Below, piece after piece: positions 33,065 through 39,615 of a stretch of 39,615 nucleotides of DNA (the first letter of the stretch is position 1; every line of letters starts with the position of its first letter). Below the pieces are notes generated by a model. The model ran no database searches. It worked only from the letters and a program-made list of their open reading frames with translations, and was not told the origin of the DNA. Made by a program: the position numbers and the translations under genes. Source of the DNA: an uncultured Pseudomonadota bacterium (GTDB taxonomy: Bacteria; Desulfobacterota; Desulfobulbia; Desulfobulbales; Desulfurivibrionaceae); NCBI GenBank assembly GCA_937868185.1, contig CALMMG010000052.1:1-39615 (forward strand), written 5' to 3'.

Positions 33065-36000
33065 TCAGCGGATGATCTCCCGCCAGTTGATGATCCGGTC
33101 GTTACCTCGATAGATGCCGAAGTTGGCGCGACCTGTGGGATTTTCATTGTAGTCGTTGTCCGCCCCGTCCCATTCGTAGAGCAGCCAAGGCAGGGAAGCA
33201 TTGATCAGTGCGGTCAGGTCGGCAAAACCAGTATTGGTTTTGCCGAGTGGCGGAGCTGGCGGCGTTGTCGGGGTGAAGGACAGTTTGGCAATGCCCTCCT
33301 TGGCAATTCCTGGACTCGGGTCGGAGGGTTGGGTTTTTAACACCGAGAGAGTGGTTGTGGCAGTGCCCGTGCCGATGACAATGGTACAGGTTGAGTTGCT
33401 TGCCATGGCATTGAAGAGGGTGTAATTGCCTGTCGTAGGCGTACAGTCAGCTGGAGAGGAGAGGGTCGTACAGTTGTCCAAGATATTGCGGATGAAAGTT
33501 GTGCCATTGTAGTACTCCATGTGTACCGGCATGACGATGGTTCCTGTTTCCGGGCCATAGGCGTTGAGTGGCCGTAACCTCCCGTAGCGAATCTTGGTGG
33601 CGGTCCCGATTTTTCTGGTATCGCAGTCAGTGGCAGGATTCGTGCCGGTTGTGCACGCCCCTGGTGTGGTCGCGCGCATGTCCATGTTTTGGATCAAGAC
33701 CCCGTCGCCGCCGGTGGTCTTCACCCCGAGCTGCAAGCTGTCGTAAGGTCCATCAGGAGTGGGTGGGGTGGCGCGGGCAAATACGGCACTACTGTCGCTG
33801 AAAATATACTTTCCGGCAGTCCATTTTGGGCTGCTGCTGGTGGTGATGCGGTTGACAAGATTGACCCCGGCATCGTTGTTTTCCGCCGCCAATGTCGGGG
33901 TAGCGATCAGAGTATAGCCAAGGGTGTTGTTGTCGTAGTTGCTGGTTATCCCGTTACCAAGTTTTTCGGCTTGCAGGGTATAGGCGATGAGCGGTAATGA
34001 TTGCCCCATGTACGTGAAGCCGTTGCAGGCAGCTGTAATGCTGCTGGACAGCAAGGTGAAATGATGGGGATAGATCCGGCCAATGGCAGGGCTGCGACCG
34101 GTCAGGTTTACCCCTGTAACACCAAGGTAGTTTGTCGCGGTGGCATTCAGATACAGGCTGCCTACCTGGTCCCAGGCAAGATCGCTTACCGTTGCCTTGC
34201 CGCCTGAAAAATTGACCTGGGGTACCGGGGTGGTGCCGCTGAGTGTCCCGTTTATTCCACCCGCTGGCGTGTGGATACTTGAGGCCAGTGCTGTGCTGTA
34301 GGCAAAATGTGGGGTCAGGCCGTTGTCGGTAATGTCCACTCCGGCGTCAGGAATGCCATCGTTGTTGGCGTCATCAGCTGTGGCCCAGAGATAGCCGCCG
34401 ACCGTAGCAGAAAAGGTATCGCCTGCGGCAACAAAGGCAATGCCAGCGGAGGCTGTGCCGCCGGGATTATTGGTGCCGCCTTTGTTGATGTTCGTAATGC
34501 CGAGGCCAAACGGTCGGACGATGAGAGAGTCTGAGCTTCCGCTGATATTCGTTCCTCCGGCATAGACGCGGGTGTCATCACGCAGGTTGAGGATGTATTT
34601 GCCCACATCGGTTGTGGACAGGGTGATATTTGCAACCCCGTTGGTGAAGGTCACGGACAGGTTGTTCGAGGCGGGGTTAACCGCGGGTGCGGTGGAAGGC
34701 AGGCTGACTCCGCCAATGGTAGGTGCTGTGCCGCCTGGATCCAGCGCATCGAGGGTAAGCCACCCGTCGAGATTTTTTGTCCCGTTGTAGCCTGAGGCAA
34801 TGGCGCAATTGCCGGTGCCAGGATTTTTTCGCCACATCTCGACCCGAAAGCCGTGATTGCGCCCGGCCACAATCTCGGTGCTGTTGGCTACCCCACCGGT
34901 GGAAGTGGTGGGTGTGATGATAAAGGCATTGTCACTGAAGGTTACTGTGCCGGAGGTATTGGTCACTGCACCGTCTTGGGTGGTGATGGTCAAGCTTTCC
35001 GCATGGTGATTACTCAGTTCGAGGGATTTTGCTCCTGCATCCCCGGCGACAAAGGTATAGGTCGCCGCACCACTGTCGGCGGGTCCGTTGGTGAGGGTGC
35101 CGGTTACAGCCACTTGCGACCAGTCACCATGATTGGTGGAGGTGGTGATGCTCACCGTGCCGATGTACCCGGTGAACACGTTGCCTGCGGCATCGTAAGC
35201 CGTAATGATCACTGTTTGTGGGTCACAGGTAGTAGCAGATCCTCCGACCGTGATGGTGAAGTGATGGAGGGTTGAGGTACACGAAGTCGCACCAAGAGCG
35301 GTGCCAGGAATTTGTGTGTCAACCAGACCAGTTGTGCAACTGCCCGCCGTGCCAGAGGTGGCTCCGTAACTGCCCGCAGCGTAAGAGCCAAAAAGAATAC
35401 CGTTGTTGTAAGTTATCCCGTTTGTTCCGCCTGTTGCACTACAAGTGGGTGGTGTTGCGGTGGAGGTGAGGGCGTACCCACCGCCGCCCCCGCCGCCAGG
35501 TCCATGGGGTGTCGCGGTGCTGCCGGGTGGTACCAGGTTGTTGCCGCCCTTGCCGCCTTTGACGTTGATGGTCACCCCCCCCATGCCCGAACCGGCACTG
35601 ATCAGCACGGCGCCGCCCGCGCCGCCCCCGCCGCTCCCGTCATTGCGGACAGTATCGTCGCCATCGCTGCCGTTGGCGTTGAAGGTGGCAGCGCCGGTCA
35701 TGCTGCCGGCTCGGATCATGACAATGCCACCCCCGGCCGCCCCGCTGGAGGACAATGCGCCCAGTGTGCCGGTTGAGTTGTTGGTGGTGCCCGAGCCTCC
35801 GCCACCACCCAGGGTCAGTCGCGTCGCGCCCAGGCCGGTGACAGGGGTGCCGCCGAAGCCGCCTGTACTGCCGCCGGGGTTTGTTGCTGTAGCAAGGGCA
35901 GCATAGCCACAACCGTAGTACGGTGCAGTGGTGGTGAACCCGGAACACCAGCCGATGCCGCCCATGCCGCCTGTGCCGCCGTTGGCACCGCCGCCGCCGC

Positions 36001-37711
36001 CGGGGTTCTCATCATTGGCCGCCGGATGGCGGTCCGTGGCGCCGCCGCCTGCATTCCCCGGCGCACCCCGGGCGAAACTGCCGTTGGGGTAGCCTTCCAC
36101 TCCGGTATTGGTCGAAGTGCTGGGGGCAGTAAACACGTAGTACGGCGTGCCCGCGATACCTTCGCCCTTAGTACCGTTTGCCAGATTACCGACAAGAGTC
36201 CGGTAGTCGGTGTTGGCTCCGGAGCCCGTGGTCGATCCGCGTGCCGCCCCGCCCCGGAAACCCAGGCCATTCAAGCTTATCGTGGCACTCCCGAGGGTTA
36301 GTGTGCCCGTCACATCGAATGCCAGTACCCCGCCTCTGTTGCCGTCCCACGCGCTTGCCCCCAGCGTGGAGGTAAGTGTGCCGCTGGTATACACTGGTAC
36401 GCGGATCACCTGATACTTTTTCTGCCCGGCACTCGCTGTTGCGGCAGCATTGCTATACGCATTCTTGGTGCCGCAGGCAAGTGTGAGCGTGCCACCGCCG
36501 AGGGGAACATTGCTGGCCGCGATTGCGTATTCATACAGGCCGGATTGCCCAACGCCTGTCGTGCCGCTGCCAGGGTCGCCGGACATACCGTCGCCGTAGG
36601 TGGCGGTGTTAGTAGCATCAAGACTGGCATCCTGCATCTGCATGATGAGCAGCGTGTCGCCGATGGCGAGCGGCGTAGTCGCTCCGCTTGCTGCGCCAAG
36701 CGTGATGGAGGTTGCCCCAACTGCCACGCTGGCGGTAGTGCCCGGATAGTAGGAATTAATCACCCCACTCAAAGAACAAGTCGAGGTTGTAAAGGTGAGA
36801 TCTCCTCCATTGGTTGTGCCAGCGCTGTTCACACCTTTTGCACGGAAGTGATAGGTTGTGTTGCAGGTTAAACCCGTTACTGCGGCAGAGACGGCTGTAT
36901 TCGTCGCATTGGCTGCCAGCGGGCTTTGTGTTGCGGTAATCGCACTGCCGTAGCCGGTGGTCAGCCCATAGTCGAACGTGACGGTGGTGCTCGCGCCATT
37001 GCTACTCACAGTGCCATTCAATGTTGCCCCGGTGGTCGTCAGGGCAGAAGCAGCGTTGGTGGTAACGGTAGGTGGTGCCGTCGGATTACAGACTGGCGTC
37101 GATGCTACCTCGGTTAATGTACCGAAATTCGTGGTTCCAGCAGTAACTCCGTTCATCGTAGCCGTGCCAGATTTGGTGATATTGCCACTCGCTAACGGTG
37201 CACTCGCCGTGGGGCGTATCCGGATGTCTTGCCAGGTCAGTGAATTTTGTACTCCACTGCTCGTGGTATCAGTTACCGTGAAGGTCAGCGCTGCGGAAGT
37301 TACAGCTGTTATTGCAACAGAGGTGCCCGATGCGACGTTGTTAATGTTTCGGAAATTGCTCCCGCTTCCAGATGTTCTGGTAATCAACACGGTTGGCACA
37401 GTTCCACCGGTGTCAAACTCGAAACCGGACGGCACATTGAGAATGATGGTACCAGTCGTGACCTCAGCTGTCCCTGCTTCAGTGTAGACCGGACCGGCCA
37501 GCGTCGTCCATGTCCCTGCAGAGACACACCCAGGGGCAGTGTTGGATGGAATTGCGTTGCCACCACTGGCGACAGTAACTGTCCCCGCATTTGCGGTTCC
37601 GCAAAAAATGGACATCAATAAAAAGTAACAGAGGAAAGACCATGTGTTTTTTATGTTAAATTCTCGTGTTACGAGAAAGGCATGGGGTCGTTTAGAGTTT
37701 TGGATATTCAC
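33065..37711 (-). CDS. mshQ: Giant MshQ-like adhesin
   Basis: A 1548-aa exported protein starting with GTG (GGAG 9 nt before). A signal peptide (about 1-42, ending TANAG) is followed by a beta-rich N-terminal domain (about 43-205), a fibronectin-III-like domain (about 213-310; PTVTTNAASALTTTGATLNG; TYHFRAKGVNSAGTTNGGDL), then a long Gly-rich region (about 480-800; GGGGGANGGTGGMGGIG, GGGGAGG, PHGPGGGGGGGYA). A bacterial Ig-like domain (about 860-960; TVIITAYDAAGNVFTGYIGT) leads into a C-terminal DUF6701/MshQ region (about 960-1548), ending WDGADNDYNENPTGRANFGI then YRGNDRIINWREIIR, the conserved MshQ ending. There is no prepilin leader, so it must associate with the pilus or secretin after Sec export. 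It is the first gene of cluster B. Confidence 0.9.
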   Translation of the reverse strand: MNIQNSKRPHAFLVTREFNIKNTWSFLCYFLLMSIFCGTANAGTVTVASGGNAIPSNTAPGCVSAGTWTTLAGPVYTEAGTAEVTTGTIILNVPSGFEFDTGGTVPTVLITRTSGSGSNFRNINNVASGTSVAITAVTSAALTFTVTDTTSSGVQNSLTWQDIRIRPTASAPLASGNITKSGTATMNGVTAGTTNFGTLTEVASTPVCNPTAPPTVTTNAASALTTTGATLNGTVSSNGASTTVTFDYGLTTGYGSAITATQSPLAANATNTAVSAAVTGLTCNTTYHFRAKGVNSAGTTNGGDLTFTTSTCSLSGVINSYYPGTTASVAVGATSITLGAASGATTPLAIGDTLLIMQMQDASLDATNTATYGDGMSGDPGSGTTGVGQSGLYEYAIAASNVPLGGGTLTLACGTKNAYSNAAATASAGQKKYQVIRVPVYTSGTLTSTLGASAWDGNRGGVLAFDVTGTLTLGSATISLNGLGFRGGAARGSTTGSGANTDYRTLVGNLANGTKGEGIAGTPYYVFTAPSTSTNTGVEGYPNGSFARGAPGNAGGGATDRHPAANDENPGGGGGANGGTGGMGGIGWCSGFTTTAPYYGCGYAALATATNPGGSTGGFGGTPVTGLGATRLTLGGGGGSGTTNNSTGTLGALSSSGAAGGGIVMIRAGSMTGAATFNANGSDGDDTVRNDGSGGGGAGGAVLISAGSGMGGVTINVKGGKGGNNLVPPGSTATPHGPGGGGGGGYALTSTATPPTCSATGGTNGITYNNGILFGSYAAGSYGATSGTAGSCTTGLVDTQIPGTALGATSCTSTLHHFTITVGGSATTCDPQTVIITAYDAAGNVFTGYIGTVSITTSTNHGDWSQVAVTGTLTNGPADSGAATYTFVAGDAGAKSLELSNHHAESLTITTQDGAVTNTSGTVTFSDNAFIITPTTSTGGVANSTEIVAGRNHGFRVEMWRKNPGTGNCAIASGYNGTKNLDGWLTLDALDPGGTAPTIGGVSLPSTAPAVNPASNNLSVTFTNGVANITLSTTDVGKYILNLRDDTRVYAGGTNISGSSDSLIVRPFGLGITNINKGGTNNPGGTASAGIAFVAAGDTFSATVGGYLWATADDANNDGIPDAGVDITDNGLTPHFAYSTALASSIHTPAGGINGTLSGTTPVPQVNFSGGKATVSDLAWDQVGSLYLNATATNYLGVTGVNLTGRSPAIGRIYPHHFTLLSSSITAACNGFTYMGQSLPLIAYTLQAEKLGNGITSNYDNNTLGYTLIATPTLAAENNDAGVNLVNRITTSSSPKWTAGKYIFSDSSAVFARATPPTPDGPYDSLQLGVKTTGGDGVLIQNMDMRATTPGACTTGTNPATDCDTRKIGTATKIRYGRLRPLNAYGPETGTIVMPVHMEYYNGTTFIRNILDNCTTLSSPADCTPTTGNYTLFNAMASNSTCTIVIGTGTATTTLSVLKTQPSDPSPGIAKEGIAKLSFTPTTPPAPPLGKTNTGFADLTALINASLPWLLYEWDGADNDYNENPTGRANFGIYRGNDRIINWREIIR

Positions 37712-37896
37712 AGACTATTGCTCCGGTGGTTATATCTGCAAAGTCGATGATAGCTTGTTTACGTAAGGAGTTAAGTGGAGTGAAATGAAAACTCCGAACT
37801 CGTTTCTGTAAGGGCCGGGAAAATCCTGTGGATATTTGGCAATCGGATCAATAAGGTAGATAGCACGTAATAGCCTAATGGAAGGAAAATACAGTG
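37712..37896 (-). promoter_or_regulatory. 185-bp gap upstream of cluster B, probable promoter region
   Basis: This gap lies between the dusB stop and the mshQ GTG. The best -10-like hexamer on the minus strand is TATAAC (in GATATAACC, about 37726-37731), but no good -35 lies 16-18 nt upstream. No sigma54 (-24/-12) motif, no U-run terminator for dusB and no clear operator was found. It is the expected site of the cluster B promoter by position only. Confidence 0.3.
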
Positions 37897-38838
37897 TCAA
37901 GGAAGGACTGGGGAGTAAGAGGAAATGACTTCTTCCAGGCTGGCAAAGGATGTCTGGCTAAATATCTGTCGTCTGATTTCCGCCCCGCCCGGCACCCCTT
38001 TGAAATATCGGCCCGCGTGATTTTTGATCTGGGAAGGGGGGGTGTCGGGCTGATGCTGGGCAATGAGGGCCAGGTGGCGGTTCAGGGCCGCGAGTCTGAA
38101 GGCCAGGGATGGGTTTTCCGGCGCATCGGCGGAGAAGATCCAGGGCGCACCCAAGGCACCCCGGCCAATCATTACCCCGTCGCAGCCAGTTTCAGCCAGC
38201 ATCCGCAACCCGTCACCATGGGATTGGACATCGCCGTTGCCGATCACCGGGATGGAAACCGCCTGTTTCACCTGGCTGATGATCCGCCAGTCCGCGGTAC
38301 CGCTAAAGCCGTCGCTCCAGGTCCGGGCATGGACCGTGATCGCTGCGGCCCCGTTGTCCTCGGCCATTTTAGCGAAGTCGCAGGCGGTAATGGACTTGTG
38401 GTCCCAGCCGGAGCGGAATTTGACCGTCACCGGCAAAGAAGAACCTTGCACTACAGCCCGAATGATCTTCGCAGCCAGGGTGGGGAGTTTCATGAGGTAA
38501 CAGCCCGCCCCTTTTTTGATGACCTTTCTTGCCGGGCAGCCCATGTTGATGTCGATGCAGTCAATGGGGTATTCAGAAAGGATGGTCGCCGCCTCACCCA
38601 TGATCTCCGGCTCACTGCCAAAAAGCTGCATGGCCACGGGACGCTCAGTCAGTACGGTTCTGAGCAAGTCCAGGGTGTTCTGCTGCCGGTAATGGAGGCC
38701 GTGGCAGCTGATCATCTCCGAAAAGCATAAGCCCGCACCAAACTCCCGGCATTGCAGACGGAAGGCGAGATCGCTGTACCCGGCCAGAGGCGCGAGGATG
38801 AAAGGGTTGTCGAGATTCAGGGTACCGATGGAAAACAT
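37897..38838 (-). CDS. dusB: tRNA-dihydrouridine synthase, DusB type
   Basis: A 313-aa FMN enzyme that reduces uridine to dihydrouridine in tRNA D-loops. The TIM-barrel start is NPFILAPLAGYSDLAFR; the active-site motif is DINMGCPARKVIKKGAG with Cys101; further marks are PVTVKFRSGWD, AITVHARTWSDGFSGTADW, PVIGNGDVQS and GCDGVMIGRGALGAPWIF. Length is normal for DusB. It follows the transketolase in the same direction by 85 bp, with an inverted repeat between, and precedes the pilus region by 185 bp. A housekeeping gene unrelated to the pili; the frame on the opposite strand here (37894-38730) is its shadow. Confidence 0.95.
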   Translation of the reverse strand: MFSIGTLNLDNPFILAPLAGYSDLAFRLQCREFGAGLCFSEMISCHGLHYRQQNTLDLLRTVLTERPVAMQLFGSEPEIMGEAATILSEYPIDCIDINMGCPARKVIKKGAGCYLMKLPTLAAKIIRAVVQGSSLPVTVKFRSGWDHKSITACDFAKMAEDNGAAAITVHARTWSDGFSGTADWRIISQVKQAVSIPVIGNGDVQSHGDGLRMLAETGCDGVMIGRGALGAPWIFSADAPENPSLAFRLAALNRHLALIAQHQPDTPPSQIKNHAGRYFKGVPGGAEIRRQIFSQTSFASLEEVISSYSPVLP

Positions 38839-38859
38839 GGGGGAGGGCTCAAGGTGAAA

Positions 38860-38910
38860 GGAGCAAGATTACAGGCGCAGGATATCTCCTGAAGTCTGTA
38901 ACCTTGCTCC
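38860..38910. repeat. Inverted repeat between transketolase and dusB
   Basis: Arms GGAGCAAGATTACAG (38860-38874) and CTGTAACCTTGCTCC (38896-38910) pair over 15 positions with one mismatch; inside the loop a second small stem, CAGGA (38878-38882) with TCCTG (38887-38891), is present. Neither strand has a U-run directly after it. It could be a weak terminator or processing site after the transketolase. Confidence 0.75.
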
Positions 38911-38923
38911 TGGCGTAGACGGC

Positions 38924-39615
38924 TTATAAAACTTCTTCCACGGCTTTAACCACATTCTCCACGGTAAAACCGAAGTAGGGGAACAGCTGCTCTGCCGGGG
39001 CGGATTCGCCAAAGCGGTCGATGCCGATGACCTTCCCCTTGGTGCCGACATAACGGTACCAGCCGCCGGTGACTCCAGCCTCTATGGCAACCCTGGCCTG
39101 AACCGCATCCGGCAGCACAGATTGCCGGTATTCCTGGCTCTGGCTTTCGAAGCAATCGGTGCTGGGCATGGAGACCACGCGGATCTTCTTGCCCTTGGCG
39201 GTAAGCTCCTTGGCTGCCGCCACCGCAAGCTCGACCTCGGAACCGGTGGCGATGAGGATGGCATCCGGCGTACCGCAACCGCAGTCGAGCAGAACATAGC
39301 CGCCCTTGGCGATGTTGGCCAGCTGTTCGGCGGTGCGGGGCTGGTGGGGCAGGTTCTGCCGGGAAAGCAGCAGGCAGGTGGGGCCAGTGGAGCGCTCGAT
39401 GGCGATCTTCCACGCCATTGCTGTTTCCACCGCGTCGCAGGGCCGCCAGACCCCCATGTTCGGGATCATCCGCAGGGTGGCGGCCTGCTCGATGGGCTGG
39501 TGGGTGGGGCCATCCTCGCCGAGCCCTATGGAGTCGTGGGTGAAGACGTAGATGGAGCGCTGTTTCATGAGCGCTGCCATGCGCAGGGCGTTGCGGGCGT
39601 ATTCGGAAAAGATCA
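38924..39615 (-). CDS. tkt: Transketolase, C-terminal part (5' end outside window)
   Basis: 230 codons of the C-terminal part; the frame stays open to the window edge, so the N-terminal two thirds are missing. The pyrimidine-binding domain end is [20 protein letters not shown] then [20 protein letters not shown], with the conserved GEDGPTHQP. The C-terminal domain has [48 protein letters not shown] and [20 protein letters not shown]. Transketolase is a thiamine diphosphate enzyme of the pentose phosphate pathway. Housekeeping gene; gives the right border of the pilus region. Confidence 0.97.
   Translation of the reverse strand, partial: IFSEYARNALRMAALMKQRSIYVFTHDSIGLGEDGPTHQPIEQAATLRMIPNMGVWRPCDAVETAMAWKIAIERSTGPTCLLLSRQNLPHQPRTAEQLANIAKGGYVLLDCGCGTPDAILIATGSEVELAVAAAKELTAKGKKIRVVSMPSTDCFESQSQEYRQSVLPDAVQARVAIEAGVTGGWYRYVGTKGKVIGIDRFGESAPAEQLFPYFGFTVENVVKAVEEVL

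Noticed and set aside
35312-36413. Several plus-strand frames and repeated GGC/GCC-rich sequence that could look like repeats or a CRISPR-like array
   Set aside because: They are the reverse of the glycine-rich codons of the MshQ-like adhesin; there is no fixed repeat-spacer period.
37894-38730. 278-aa open frame on the plus strand
   Set aside because: It lies antisense over dusB, which has all family motifs; the frame is a codon-usage shadow with no family look or SD.

Overview
The window is almost entirely one long run of minus-strand genes. Coordinates are given on the plus strand, so transcription runs from high to low numbers. It encodes two complete, diverged type IV pilus machines of the MSHA (mannose-sensitive haemagglutinin) family, set end to end over about 37.5 kb. 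Beyond them, at the right edge, lie two housekeeping genes: dusB and the C-terminal part of a transketolase. The host is a Gram-negative bacterium, shown by two outer-membrane secretins, a lipoprotein secretin signal and Sec-exported periplasmic proteins. The gene style suggests Desulfobacterota (Desulfobulbales-like) or a gammaproteobacterium; this is a guess from sequence style, not from a search.

Cluster B (20099-37711, the upstream half) is close to a textbook MSHA locus. In transcription order it has: giant MshQ-like adhesin, MshC/GspH-like, MshD, MshO and MshP-like minor pilins, an intergenic gap of 301 bp, another prepilin, a TPR anchor (MshN-like), PilM/MshI-like, PilN-like, PilO/MshJ-like, PilP/MshK-like, secretin, MshM ATPase, MshE ATPase, MshG platform, and finally a small major-pilin gene. 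Most genes overlap by 1-11 nt or lie within 10 nt of each other. The major pilin has its own consensus-like sigma70 promoter and a strong SD, and is followed by a perfect 16-bp hairpin.

Cluster A (1-20014, the downstream half) repeats the machine with different, non-repetitive sequences: MshM (with a SPOR-like tail), lipoprotein secretin, MshN-like TPR protein, MshE, MshG, a PilM-PilN-like fused protein, PilO-like, a PilP/MshK-like periplasmic protein, three prepilins and accessory genes. One prepilin is 735 aa, lacks Glu at position +5 and carries a C-terminal L-type (legume-like) lectin domain, making it a strong candidate tip adhesin. The accessory genes are an O-antigen-ligase/PglL-like protein with TPRs next to the major pilin, an ABC ATPase and its likely permease 14 kb apart with a single-TM partner (an arrangement recalling PilG-PilH-PilI of Myxococcus), and a two-component pair just upstream of the last pilin.

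How it may work together: each cluster supplies an extension ATPase, inner-membrane platform, alignment subcomplex, secretin, peptidoglycan/AAA partner, pilins and one large adhesin (MshQ-like in B, lectin-pilin in A). No prepilin peptidase and no PilT-type retraction ATPase lie in the window, so these must be supplied from elsewhere. No tRNA, rRNA, CRISPR array, insertion sequence or integrase was seen.
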